DNA from: Chitinophaga sp. Cy-1792 | GTDB taxonomy: Bacteria > Bacteroidota > Bacteroidia > Chitinophagales > Chitinophagaceae | Assembly: GCF_011752935.1 (NCBI RefSeq) | Contig: NZ_VWWO01000001.1 | Span: 3,286,001-3,350,000 of the forward strand | Reading direction: 5' to 3' | DNA length: 64,000 bases | In this document: positions 9,657 to 18,442 of the stretch, one piece after another | Layout: the number at the start of each line of letters is the position of its first letter | Position numbering within the stretch: position 1 is the first letter of the stretch | Notes under the pieces: generated by a model | The model's input: only the letters and a program-made list of their open reading frames with translations | Told to the model about the DNA's origin: nothing | Database searches by the model: none | Translations under genes and position numbers: made by a program

Positions 9657-10736
9657 ATGAATACGCAATTTCGCCCGGGCTCACGCAATCTGATCGAAAC
9701 GATTCTGGTATTGTTACTGTTGCTAGGCCTGCTGCTGGCACTTTATAAGGTATTACATATTTTTTTCGGTGTATTGACCTTTGCACTGATCTTCTCGGTG
9801 TCGTTCCACACGCTTTTTGAAAAAATGGTGCTGAAAATGCAGGGCCGGCGCAAACTGGTGGCTATTGTGTATGCAATTGTGCTGGTGGCTATTATTGCAC
9901 TGCCTGTTACCTATATCATCAGTGCGATCAGCACACACATGCGTGATATTGTAGAGTGGATCAATGATACCCGTCAGAACGGTCTGCCGCCTTTACCTTC
10001 CTGGCTACTGAGCATACCCTACCTGGGCCCTGATATCAATGGTTACTGGCAAAGTCTGCGTGAGAACCCGCATGCTACTATTGTAGGCCATGAGCGGCAG
10101 GTGGGTGCGGTGATCAGGGATGTCATCAGCAGTGGTGCCGGCATCATCGGAGCGGCGTTGCAACTGATTATCGGGATCGTCGTTTCTGCCTTTTTCCTGG
10201 TAGCGGGCGAAAATGCGGTGACGCCCGTCAGGTCTGCCATACAACATCTGCTGGGTAAGAAAGACGGGGAAGAGCTCCTGGAAGCTACCATTATGGCCAT
10301 TAAAGGGGTATCCATTGGTGTGATGGGTACTGCATTTATCACCGGTATTGTTTCCTGGATTGGGTTTGCCATTGGCGGAGTGCCGTTTGCGTTAGGCTTG
10401 TCGGCCCTGGTTTTTTTCCTGGTGCTGATACAAATAGGGCCGCTGGTCATCTGGATACCGGTGATGGTATGGATGTTTACGCAGGGACATCCGGGCACAA
10501 CCTTGTTCCTGGTGATCTATGGCGCCGGATTACAGGTAGGGGAGGCTATCCTGAAACCGCTACTGATCGCTAAAAGTGGTAAATTGCCGTTTTTAGTGTT
10601 ATTTATCGGCGTAGTGGGAGGCCTTGCCGCATGGGGATTCACCGGGATCTTCAAAGGCGCTATCATCATGGCGGTATTCTACACTATATTTAATTCCTGG
10701 CTGGCGGGTAAAAGTACGCCGGAGCCTACAGAATAA
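9657..10736 (+). CDS. AI-2E family transporter (PerM/UPF0118 type permease)
   Basis: This is a 359-residue inner-membrane protein with about seven hydrophobic helices. Two come at the N-terminus (about 11-52), one at 65-85, a soluble segment with WINDTRQNGLPPLPSW follows at about 95-165, and four to five more come after 165. This layout, together with the GPLVIWIPV and late FTGIFKGAIIMAVFY segments, is typical of the AI-2E/PerM exporter family. Members have been linked to autoinducer-2 release and to Na+/H+ exchange. The substrate here is not known. Nine bases separate it from the next gene, suggesting cotranscription. Confidence 0.88.
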   Translation: MNTQFRPGSRNLIETILVLLLLLGLLLALYKVLHIFFGVLTFALIFSVSFHTLFEKMVLKMQGRRKLVAIVYAIVLVAIIALPVTYIISAISTHMRDIVEWINDTRQNGLPPLPSWLLSIPYLGPDINGYWQSLRENPHATIVGHERQVGAVIRDVISSGAGIIGAALQLIIGIVVSAFFLVAGENAVTPVRSAIQHLLGKKDGEELLEATIMAIKGVSIGVMGTAFITGIVSWIGFAIGGVPFALGLSALVFFLVLIQIGPLVIWIPVMVWMFTQGHPGTTLFLVIYGAGLQVGEAILKPLLIAKSGKLPFLVLFIGVVGGLAAWGFTGIFKGAIIMAVFYTIFNSWLAGKSTPEPTE

Positions 10737-10745
10737 TTGAGCATT

Positions 10746-11228
10746 ATGAAAACCGCATCGGTCAACGAGATTAAGAAAGAATTACAAACCTTGCCACCAT
10801 CAAGTCTGATGGCTTTATGTCTGCGGTTAGCTAAATTTAAGGCTGATAATAAAGAGCTGTTAACGTACCTGTTATTTGAAGAAAATGATCTGCCGGCTTA
10901 TGTGGCTGCTATTAAAGCAGAGATAGACGAGGCTTTTAGCGAGATAAACCGGGAAAAATCCCATCTCGCAAAGAAGAAATTAAGAAAGATCATTCGTATA
11001 ACGAACAAGTATATACGCTATGTAGGGAATAAGGAAACAGAAGCGGAGCTGCTGCTGTACATCTGTCAGCAAATGAAGGATGCAGCGATGGTCAGCCATA
11101 AAAATACGGTTATCTTAAATATCTATATGCAACTGCTGAAGAAGTCCGTTAAGGCAATAGATACTTTACACGAAGATTTACAATATGAGTATATCAGGAT
11201 GGTAAATACGCTGGATGTAGATATATAA
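10746..11228 (+). CDS. Small helical protein of unknown function
   Basis: The frame extends to a TTG at 10737, but the ATG at 10746 gives a better start and a 160-residue product. It has no signal peptide or membrane segment. The sequence is strongly charged and predicted all-alpha: a short N-terminal helix (VNEIKKELQTLP), a Lys-rich helix near residues 70-95, and a C-terminal helix ending in NTLDVDI. I do not recognise the family. Its position nine bases after the AI-2E-type permease suggests an operon with that gene. Cytosolic by appearance. Confidence 0.7.
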   Translation: MKTASVNEIKKELQTLPPSSLMALCLRLAKFKADNKELLTYLLFEENDLPAYVAAIKAEIDEAFSEINREKSHLAKKKLRKIIRITNKYIRYVGNKETEAELLLYICQQMKDAAMVSHKNTVILNIYMQLLKKSVKAIDTLHEDLQYEYIRMVNTLDVDI

Positions 11229-11270
11229 GTATGCAGCTTTAATATATTACAATCTCCTCATACCTATATC

Positions 11271-11744
11271 ATGAAATTAATAAATGTAATTCTTACAGGC
11301 ATGCTGGCACTTTCAGCATTTTCCTGTAATGTAGAGAAATCATGGATAGATAAAGATAACGTCAGACAAAAGGCGAAAAATGCAGCTGGGATAACGGAAT
11401 TGGCCAACGATGCAGTGGCATATGCCACCAGGGAAGGCAGCCGGTATTTTGTAGCTGATACCCTGCATGACCAGGCCATGAAAGCCAGGTTTTCAAAATA
11501 TGGTTATCGTTACGATAAGGTGACAGTTACATTTCAGGGCCAGGATACATGTGTGTTTTGTGATAACCTGGATAGCACTGTTATTTTTAGAACACTAACG
11601 CTGCGTGGTATTATTGAAACCGTTTACGATTTTGCTGTCAATAAGCGAACGTTTAAAGATGACGGACCATATGGTGCGACGGTGGTGTTCCATCATGTTA
11701 GTGGCAGAATTTATTACCGCCGACAACCATTCCCCATGATGTAA
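11271..11744 (+). CDS. Small lipoprotein of unknown function
   Basis: The 157-residue product begins with a lipoprotein signal (LSAFSC, Cys19). The mature part has a helical start and then a beta-rich half with a CVFC pair near residue 100 (QDTCVFCDNL), which could form a disulphide or bind a metal. I do not recognise the family. It follows the permease/helical-protein pair by 42 bases and is closed by a strong hairpin terminator, so it may be the last gene of that unit. Confidence 0.65.
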   Translation: MKLINVILTGMLALSAFSCNVEKSWIDKDNVRQKAKNAAGITELANDAVAYATREGSRYFVADTLHDQAMKARFSKYGYRYDKVTVTFQGQDTCVFCDNLDSTVIFRTLTLRGIIETVYDFAVNKRTFKDDGPYGATVVFHHVSGRIYYRRQPFPMM

Positions 11745-11747
11745 CAT

Positions 11748-11787
11748 AAAAAGAGAGCCGGAATAACAGTATTCCGGCTCTCTTTTT
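11748..11787. terminator. Strong bidirectional terminator
   Basis: Perfect 17-base arms (aaaaagagagccggaat and its complement) enclose a 6-base loop. A and T runs at the two ends make it a good terminator for the plus-strand lipoprotein gene and for the minus-strand fucose operon ending at 11833. Confidence 0.85.
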
Positions 11788-11832
11788 ATGTTAATGATTT
11801 GCTGGTATAAAAATCAATATCCGGAGATTACC

Positions 11833-12261
11833 CTATAGGTGAAATACCTCTTCCATATTACTCCAGGTTTCACCCGCTGCAGCGGCATCCGGCAATGGTA
11901 CCTGCATCGGAGCTGTTTCCTTCCACCAGCGCTGCGTAGCGGTATCCGCGGCCATCTTCTTCATATCTCCGGTAAAATCATCTCCGGTATATTCAAAATA
12001 ACTGAACAGATATGATTTGCCATCAATTTCTTTCAGGTAGATGGAATAATTCCGGATATGACATTTGCTGATAGTTTGTGCTACAGCAGGCCATATTGCT
12101 GCATGGAGCTGTTTGTAATAACCGATCTTTTCCGCTTTGATACCGGTTACCATTCCATAACGTTTAACCTTCTCCGTTATATCAGGTTGCTTTGCAGGCG
12201 CACTACACCCTGCAGTGAAACAGATCACTACTACTATTAGTAAATGAATGATTGTCTTCAT
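11833..12261 (-). CDS. L-rhamnose/L-fucose mutarotase family lipoprotein
   Basis: The 142-residue product matches the small ferredoxin-like RhaM mutarotase family: YYKQLHAAIWPAV, then IRNYSIYL, FSYFEYTG and RWWKETAPMQ are its typical segments, with His and Tyr at the expected sugar-contacting places. Family members interconvert alpha and beta anomers of L-sugars, usually in the cytosol. Here a lipoprotein signal precedes the domain (FTAGC, Cys19), which puts the enzyme in the periplasm or on the outer membrane. It is the last gene of the fucose operon, 7 bases after the GH29 fucosidase, so it probably acts on L-fucose released outside the inner membrane. Confidence 0.85.
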   Translation of the reverse strand: MKTIIHLLIVVVICFTAGCSAPAKQPDITEKVKRYGMVTGIKAEKIGYYKQLHAAIWPAVAQTISKCHIRNYSIYLKEIDGKSYLFSYFEYTGDDFTGDMKKMAADTATQRWWKETAPMQVPLPDAAAAGETWSNMEEVFHL

Positions 12262-12268
12262 TTTCCTG

Positions 12269-13561
12269 TTATTTAATCAATGGTAGATTTTCTGCTGATT
12301 GATTCAGTTCCATTACTATAACGTAAGGTAGCTGTCCTTTCCTGCTAACGGGCAGGGATATATGAAACTCATTTGCTGCTGCATTTACAGCCACCGGATC
12401 ACCTCCCTGGATATACGATTTTTTAACCTGTACGCCTGGCAATGCAGGCAGTGCCAATGTTGCCGTGTCTGTATTCAATACATGCAGGTATAGCTTATTG
12501 CCTTTGCGGGTTGTGGCGTAATCGTTGTTGGGCTGATACGGGCCGCCTTTGGTGCCATAAATGGCATCGCCGTTTATTTTCAGCCAGCTGCCGATAGCTT
12601 CCAGCTGCTTTATCTGCCTGGCTTCTATTCTGCCATCAGGCATAGGACCTACATTCAGTAACAGGTTGCCGTTGCCACCGGCTGTTTTGGATAATATCGT
12701 CAGGCATTCCCTGAGCGACTTCATCTTATCATTAGGTTTCCATGCCCATTGATGACAGATGGTGAAGCAGCTTTCCCATGGCGTTTCCATGTTTAATTTT
12801 CCTACCACCTGCTCTGGTGTATCGTAGTCGCCAATCATTTTGGAAACATCAATAGCTTTGTTGGATGTTGCCGCGAATTCCTTTCCCAGCCTGTTGTTGG
12901 TGATGATGGCCGGTTTGAGTTTTTTTAAGTACGTGTATATCTCTCTACCCAGCGAATCTGTCCATGGTTGCTCCCATTGTCCATCAAACCAGAGCATATA
13001 CGGGTCATAGTTGGTAATCAATTCTTTCAACTGATTTTTCATATAGGTAACATACCTGTTCATGTTTGCTGCCGGATCAATTTTTCCGTTATGTGCAGAA
13101 TGAATAGGGTAGTCGGGGTGGTGCCAGTCGAGCACAGAATAATAGATGCAGAACTTAATGCCATATTTTTTACATGCATCATGTAAGGCTTTCACCACAT
13201 CTTTTTTAAACGGAGTATGGGAGATATTGTAGTCGGTATATGCAGATGGCCACAGACAGAACCCATCATGATGACGGGCAGTGATTGTGAGGTATTTCAT
13301 ACCGGCATCCCTGGCTGTTCTGGCCCAGGTATCCGCATTGAACAATACCGGATCAAACTCTTTATACAAGCTATCATAATCCGATATAGGTACTTCTTTA
13401 TCGCGGCTCCAGCCGATTTCCGTGCCACGCAGACTAACAGGTCCCCAGTGGATAAACATACCGAAACGATCTTTCATGAAATCGCTGATCGTTTGTGCGG
13501 GTGATACATTGCCTATAGCCAGCAGGCAAACGGTGAGAAAAATTTTAATAAGCTTCTTCAT
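12269..13561 (-). CDS. Alpha-L-fucosidase, glycoside hydrolase family 29
   Basis: This 430-residue protein has a signal peptide ending near SPAQ (about residue 23), then the GH29 barrel. Family segments include DRFGMFIHWGPVSLRG, the ARHHDGFCLWPS block and CIYYSVLDWHHPDYP. The catalytic nucleophile is Asp193 in MLWFDGQW. A C-terminal beta-sandwich follows from about residue 340. GH29 enzymes release L-fucose from glycans with retention of configuration. The signal peptide predicts a periplasmic enzyme. It sits 21 bases after the symporter gene and 7 bases before the mutarotase gene, so it is in the middle of the fucose operon. The acid/base residue was not assigned. Confidence 0.93.
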   Translation of the reverse strand: MKKLIKIFLTVCLLAIGNVSPAQTISDFMKDRFGMFIHWGPVSLRGTEIGWSRDKEVPISDYDSLYKEFDPVLFNADTWARTARDAGMKYLTITARHHDGFCLWPSAYTDYNISHTPFKKDVVKALHDACKKYGIKFCIYYSVLDWHHPDYPIHSAHNGKIDPAANMNRYVTYMKNQLKELITNYDPYMLWFDGQWEQPWTDSLGREIYTYLKKLKPAIITNNRLGKEFAATSNKAIDVSKMIGDYDTPEQVVGKLNMETPWESCFTICHQWAWKPNDKMKSLRECLTILSKTAGGNGNLLLNVGPMPDGRIEARQIKQLEAIGSWLKINGDAIYGTKGGPYQPNNDYATTRKGNKLYLHVLNTDTATLALPALPGVQVKKSYIQGGDPVAVNAAANEFHISLPVSRKGQLPYVIVMELNQSAENLPLIK

Positions 13562-13582
13562 ATGTAAAAAATAAATGAATGA

Positions 13583-15238
13583 TTAGCGGAAGACCCAGTA
13601 TAATATCGTCATCAGTAATAATAGTAAAACAGACAGCAATCTATAGTTGCCAATGCCGCGCCAGCCTTTGATGCCCAGCGGCTGCCATATGTTATGCCAG
13701 TATAGGGTACTGCTGGCAGCATTGTGTTGTACCGGAAAAACATAACTCAGTATTACCTGTAATATTACACAGGTGATGAAGAGATAAAAGGCCATCATCA
13801 TAAAAGGCACCTGTGCGATGAAACTATTGCTGTCAGCTATTTTTCCGGCGGTAAATACAACGATGCCCAATAATGAACCAACCCATAAAGTATACTGTGC
13901 TGCTTTTCCGGAGGCTTTTTTCCAGAATATACCCAGCAGAAATACGCAGGTAACAGGAGGGGCGATATGTGCGATGATATCGTTTATTCCTTCAAAGAGG
14001 CTGGTATATTTATTCAGTAGTGGCAACAGCAACAGGGAAATGGCCAGGGCAATGGCTGCCGACCATCGGCCTGCCGTTACCAGCTGACGGTCTGTTACAG
14101 TGGGTTTGATACGTTTGTATATATCATAACTTGCCAACGTGCTGATCGCATTCAATGCGCCGGCGATCTGGCTCATCAGGCCCGACAGCAACGCCGCTGC
14201 CAGCAAGCCTACCAGTCCTTTCGGGAGCAGCTGCGTAATCATTACGGTATATATTCCTTTTGAATCCGGTGCGGCAACGCCATTTTGCATGATTACGGGC
14301 AGACTATGCAGGTCCAGCTTCCCAGATTTAAACAGCGTATAGGCGATAAGACCAGGCAGTACGAAAATAAATACCGGGAGTATCTTGATAAAACCACAGA
14401 ACAGCGCACCTACCTTGGCATTATCTTCATCTTTGGCGCCCAATGCCCGTTGTACGATGGTCTGATCGGCACACCAGTACCAGATGCCCAGTACGGGATA
14501 TCCGAAGAATACCGCCATCCAGCTCATACCGCTGCTGTCGCCCAACGGACGTATCATACTCAGTTTCTGACTGTTTCCTTCGGCAGCTAGAATACTTGTC
14601 ATATTTGACCAGCCCCCGATCTTATTCCATGCAAAACAGGAGATAATAATCGCGCCGGCAATCAGTACAATGCTTTGCACCGTTTCGGTGACAACCACCG
14701 CTCTAAGGCCACCAATAATGGTATACAGCCCTGTCAGCGAGGCAATGACAATAACGCTGACGTACATATGAATTCCGAACAATGTTTCCAGCACGATGCC
14801 TCCTGCCAGAAAAGAGAACCCGATATGTATTACCATGGCAGATATGATCGAAACAAATGCCAGCCAGTCGCGGCAGGCCTTATTATATCTTTTCTCCAGG
14901 AAATCCGGTAGTGTGGTGATGCCGGAGCGTATATAAAACGGGATGAAGAATACGGCCAGCAATATCAGAGTGAAGGCTGCCATCCACTCGAAGTTACCGT
15001 TCAGCAGCCCGGTATCGAAGCCACTCTGGGCCAGGCTCACCAGGTGCAGACAGGAGATATTGGTGGCGAATAAAGCCAGTCCGATCATTGGCCAGCGCAG
15101 GTTTCTGCCGGCCAGGAAATAGCTGTTGCTGGCGCTGCCTGTTGTTGGGCCAGACTTACGTTTCCCGGCCCACAAGCCTATGGTGACAATCAGGAGTATG
15201 TAAATAATGCTGATGGTAATATCTGTTCCTGAGATCAT
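13583..15238 (-). CDS. Sodium/solute symporter (SSS family), probable L-fucose transporter
   Basis: The 551-residue integral membrane protein has about 14 hydrophobic helices and the SSS/SLC5 signatures: an N-terminal SNSYFLAGRNLRWPMIGLAL, FATNISCLHLVSLAQSGF, GLYTIIGGLRAVVVTETVQ and the WYWCADQTIVQRALGAKDE block. SSS proteins move sugars, amino acids or vitamins into the cytosol with Na+. Its place between L-fuconate dehydratase (24 bases upstream) and a GH29 fucosidase (21 bases downstream) points to L-fucose as substrate. That assignment is from context and not from residues. Confidence 0.88.
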   Translation of the reverse strand: MISGTDITISIIYILLIVTIGLWAGKRKSGPTTGSASNSYFLAGRNLRWPMIGLALFATNISCLHLVSLAQSGFDTGLLNGNFEWMAAFTLILLAVFFIPFYIRSGITTLPDFLEKRYNKACRDWLAFVSIISAMVIHIGFSFLAGGIVLETLFGIHMYVSVIVIASLTGLYTIIGGLRAVVVTETVQSIVLIAGAIIISCFAWNKIGGWSNMTSILAAEGNSQKLSMIRPLGDSSGMSWMAVFFGYPVLGIWYWCADQTIVQRALGAKDEDNAKVGALFCGFIKILPVFIFVLPGLIAYTLFKSGKLDLHSLPVIMQNGVAAPDSKGIYTVMITQLLPKGLVGLLAAALLSGLMSQIAGALNAISTLASYDIYKRIKPTVTDRQLVTAGRWSAAIALAISLLLLPLLNKYTSLFEGINDIIAHIAPPVTCVFLLGIFWKKASGKAAQYTLWVGSLLGIVVFTAGKIADSNSFIAQVPFMMMAFYLFITCVILQVILSYVFPVQHNAASSTLYWHNIWQPLGIKGWRGIGNYRLLSVLLLLLMTILYWVFR

Positions 15239-15262
15239 AACGTTGATGTATAATCGGTGATT

Positions 15263-16483
15263 TTAAATCAGGTCGCAGCTGCTGCCCGGTTCCTGGGGTG
15301 TAACATATACGCCGTTTTTTATCTGTACCGGATGTACAAAATGTGATTGCAGGTGCGGGATATGTTCCAGGAATAAGGCTTCGTGGCCCATAGCAATATG
15401 ATTAAACAGTACAAGATGCTGGTGCAGCTGGCCCATATCGCCGACATGCGGTACCACAGGTACGCCGAATTTTTTACAGAGCAGGCTGATGGTGATGAAT
15501 TCACTTACTCCGCCTACGCGAACGGCGTCGGCCTGTATGAAGGAAGCGCAGCCCGTCTGGAGGTAGTTTTTGAATACGATGCGGTTAGGTACATGCTCTC
15601 CCAGCGCCAGTTTCAGCGGTGCTATTTCTTTTGCAAGCGTTTGGTGGGCCAGCACATCGTCGGGATGGGTAGGTTCTTCTATCCAATAGGGTTGCATGTC
15701 TTTCAGTCCGTGGCAGATGCTGATGGCCTGTGGCAATGTCCATTGCTGATTGGCATCGAGCATCACCTTTGCGTTATCGCCGGCTACTTCCCGGACGATA
15801 TTGGCGCGGCGGATATCCCGTTGCGGATCAGTGGAGCCTACCTTTAATTTCATGGCAGTGAAACCTGCGTCGATGGCCCGCTGACAGTTATATCTTACTT
15901 TTTCGTCGTCATAATTGAACCAGCCTACAGACGTATCATAACCGGGATAGCCTGTGGTCAGGATGCCCATTCTGTCGTTTATAGATGCACGTTGTACTTC
16001 CAGCATAGCGATGGCTTCTTCCCTGGTGAGTACATCTTCCAGGTAGGAGAGGTCGAGGGTATTGACTATTTGTGTTGGCGACAGGCTAATCAGCAATTTC
16101 CACAGGGGCAGGCCGCTATGCTTTGCCCAGAGGTCGTAGCAGGCATTGGTAACACTTGCCAGTCCGAGGTGAACGATGCCTTTATGAGGGCCCAGCCAGC
16201 GGAATTGTTGTTCGTTGGATAGCTGCTGGAATGTATGGCCGAAGCTGGCCATGAGTTCTTCTATATCCCTGCCTTGCAGTTCGGCGGCATAGAATTTTGA
16301 AGCGGCGCATACCAGTTCGTTGCCGGTGCCTACGGTGAAGGCGAGGCCGCTGCCGGTATTTCCTTTTTCGTCTGTCAGCTGCGTATGTGCGTAGGAGTAT
16401 TCGGGGTCCTTGTGCACGGCATCGCTGCCAGCGCCAGCCGCGAGGCGGAAGCGTCGGTCGTTAACATTGACTTTCTGAATCAT
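15263..16483 (-). CDS. L-fuconate dehydratase-like enolase superfamily enzyme
   Basis: The 406-residue protein belongs to the mandelate racemase/enolase superfamily. The catalytic KxK motif is Lys212/Lys214 (AMKLKVGS), a metal ligand is Asp243 (VMLDANQQW), WIEEPTHPDD and LALGEHVPNR supply the next two metal ligands, and His346 lies in VPHVGDMGQLH. The combination GEHVPNR plus HVGDMGQLHQH is what I recall for L-fuconate dehydratases, which turn L-fuconate into 2-keto-3-deoxy-L-fuconate. The neighbouring fucosidase, symporter and SDR support this. A related acid-sugar dehydratase is the main alternative. It is cytosolic. Confidence 0.85.
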   Translation of the reverse strand: MIQKVNVNDRRFRLAAGAGSDAVHKDPEYSYAHTQLTDEKGNTGSGLAFTVGTGNELVCAASKFYAAELQGRDIEELMASFGHTFQQLSNEQQFRWLGPHKGIVHLGLASVTNACYDLWAKHSGLPLWKLLISLSPTQIVNTLDLSYLEDVLTREEAIAMLEVQRASINDRMGILTTGYPGYDTSVGWFNYDDEKVRYNCQRAIDAGFTAMKLKVGSTDPQRDIRRANIVREVAGDNAKVMLDANQQWTLPQAISICHGLKDMQPYWIEEPTHPDDVLAHQTLAKEIAPLKLALGEHVPNRIVFKNYLQTGCASFIQADAVRVGGVSEFITISLLCKKFGVPVVPHVGDMGQLHQHLVLFNHIAMGHEALFLEHIPHLQSHFVHPVQIKNGVYVTPQEPGSSCDLI

Positions 16484-16498
16484 CTGAATATATTTGAG

Positions 16499-17269
16499 CT
16501 ATAGCATTGTTCGGTACCCTAATTCCGCGCCCCCGCTGACAGGCAGGATACAGCCGGTTACAAAGCGTGCGGCTGTACTCACCAGGAATACGGCGGCGTC
16601 GGCGATAACATCTCCTGCGGGCATCTTACCTAAAGGCTGGAGGTTATCTAAATATTGCCGGATGGCAGCCTGATTTGGTTGTTCGTTGCTCCATGTTTCC
16701 AGTGCTGCCGTTTTGATGGCAGCGGGGCAGATAGCGTTTACACGAATGCCAAACGGGGCATAGTCGAGGGCCATGGCTTTGGTGAGCGCATTGACAGCGC
16801 CTTTGGTGGCAACATAGGCCGCGTGATTATCCTGTCCGATAATACCTACCATAGAGCTGGTGTGGAGGATGTTGCCGGAAGATTGCTTCAGGTATTCCAG
16901 TCCGTGCCTGGTGGTATACAGTATGCTTTTCACATTTATCTGCATCAGCAGGTCCCATTCGTGGTCGCTGGTTTCGTGCAGCGGTTTTGATGGCTGTGCT
17001 ATGCCGGCGTTGTTGTGAAGGACGTCCAGCCGGCCGAATGTCTGAACAGCTCTTTCTATGGCGGATTTTACGGATCCTTCGTTGCCGATGTTGCAGTGAA
17101 TGCCGATGTGTTTTTCTCCCAGTTCAGCGACACGGGCGGAGAGGTCCGCATGGATATCGGCGATGCATACGATGGCGCCGTTGCGGGCATATGCTTTCGC
17201 ACATTCCCATCCTATGCCGGCGGCTCCCCCCGTAAGAAAAATAATTTTGTCTGCTAACATGGTATTCAC
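16499..17269 (-). CDS. SDR oxidoreductase of the L-fucose locus
   Basis: The 256-residue Rossmann protein has the classical SDR layout: TGGAAGIG for NAD(P) binding near the N-terminus, NNAGIAQ, and the active-site Tyr152-x3-Lys156 in YVATKGA with the serine in HTSSMVG. An alternative start is the ATG at 17260. It is the first gene of the fucose operon, 15 bases before the L-fuconate dehydratase gene. In the oxidative fucose pathway two SDR steps exist, L-fucose dehydrogenase and 2-keto-3-deoxy-L-fuconate dehydrogenase, and sequence by eye does not choose between them. Cytosolic. Confidence 0.85.
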   Translation of the reverse strand: MNTMLADKIIFLTGGAAGIGWECAKAYARNGAIVCIADIHADLSARVAELGEKHIGIHCNIGNEGSVKSAIERAVQTFGRLDVLHNNAGIAQPSKPLHETSDHEWDLLMQINVKSILYTTRHGLEYLKQSSGNILHTSSMVGIIGQDNHAAYVATKGAVNALTKAMALDYAPFGIRVNAICPAAIKTAALETWSNEQPNQAAIRQYLDNLQPLGKMPAGDVIADAAVFLVSTAARFVTGCILPVSGGAELGYRTML

Positions 17270-17348
17270 TGATTGTGGTTACGAAGGTAAAAATGCTGCA
17301 ATGATAACTATTCCTGCCTATTGATTAGTTTTAGTCTTATATTAGCAA

Positions 17349-17381
17349 AATATTGCCAATGTATCCAGTAATATTGTTAAT
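17349..17381. promoter_or_regulatory. Direct-repeat operator candidate for the AraC regulator
   Basis: Two 12-base direct repeats, AATATTGCCAAT (17349-17360) and AATATTGTTAAT (17370-17381), differ at two central positions and are spaced 21 bases start to start. They lie in the 112-base gap between the divergent fucose operon and the araC-type gene, and the second one abuts its ATG. Two direct half-sites on one helix face are usual for AraC-family proteins. Confidence 0.5.
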
Positions 17382-18257
17382 ATGAAGCCTGTTTTTGCCA
17401 AAGTATTAGAGGGGTTGGAAAATGAAGTTTTTGCGACCAGATTGATTACGAGGCCGTTTTTTACGACCGAATTCCATTTTCATGCGGAGTGCCAGATAAC
17501 TTACATTGTAAAGAGTTCAGGGCATAAGGTCATAGGCGACTGTGTCGAGAATTTTGAACCCGGGGAACTGATATTACTGGGTTCGTATATTCCTCATGTA
17601 TGGTACAACTCTTCCACGAAGCCGGCAAAGCGGGAGCAGGGCGAGGCAGCGCGTTCTGTTGCATTGTTTTTCCATCCTGATAAACTGGTGACGCTGCTAT
17701 CGTCGTTTTTCAGTACAAAGAAACTGGAAGCGGTGCTGGAGGTAGCCAAAAGGGGGATGAAGTTTCATGGTGCTGCGCGGGAGCAGCTGAAAGTGCTGTT
17801 GCTGAAAATGGCACAGCTGGAACCGGGGCCGCAGCAGCTGATGTTATTGCTGGAAATGGTGCAGCTGCTGACTAACGTGAAGGAATATACTTTACTGGCA
17901 GGTACCGGCTATACGAATACCTATACTAACAAAGACAGCGAAAAAATGGACCGGCTGTTTAAATACGTGTTCGATAACTATTCCAGGGAGATCAGCCTGG
18001 ATGAGGCGGCGGCGCTGATTCATATGAACAAGCAGGCTTTTTGCAGGTATTTTAAAGGGAGAACACAAAAGACATTTGTAGAATTTGTGAATGAAGTACG
18101 GATTACTGCGGCCTGTAAGTTATTGTCCGCCGGAGAGGAGTCTGTCGGTAATATAGCCTACCAGTGCGGGTTTAATAGTCTGACCAATTTCAATCGTTTT
18201 TTTAAGAAGATAAAAAATGTATCTCCCCTGAAATATAAATCTTTGCTGGCAGAATAA
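17382..18257 (+). CDS. AraC-family transcriptional regulator of the fucose locus
   Basis: The 291-residue protein has an N-terminal cupin-like sensor (about 15-110, with FHFHAECQITYIVKSSG and ELILLGSYIPHVW) and a C-terminal double helix-turn-helix (about 190-290). The latter includes ISLDEAAALIHMNKQAFCRYFK and the family signature NIAYQCGFNSLTNFNRFFKK. It is transcribed away from the fucose operon, starting 112 bases from the SDR gene. Binding of a sugar by the cupin and activation of the divergent operon is the likely role. The ligand is inferred from context only. Confidence 0.9.
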   Translation: MKPVFAKVLEGLENEVFATRLITRPFFTTEFHFHAECQITYIVKSSGHKVIGDCVENFEPGELILLGSYIPHVWYNSSTKPAKREQGEAARSVALFFHPDKLVTLLSSFFSTKKLEAVLEVAKRGMKFHGAAREQLKVLLLKMAQLEPGPQQLMLLLEMVQLLTNVKEYTLLAGTGYTNTYTNKDSEKMDRLFKYVFDNYSREISLDEAAALIHMNKQAFCRYFKGRTQKTFVEFVNEVRITAACKLLSAGEESVGNIAYQCGFNSLTNFNRFFKKIKNVSPLKYKSLLAE

Positions 18258-18442
18258 AATAGGGATCATTATTCCCGGTGCCGGGAAGGAATTTAACCGC
18301 TTGTTTTTATAAATCCTTTTAATTATTATTGTCTTTAGATTTTCAGATATCCGCCAGCGTTATAGAAAGTATTTAATCAACCAAACCGGGAGAGCGTCAG
18401 TTTTCCTTTTTTTAGCTTTTTTAGCAAAAACGTTTTAGCCAC

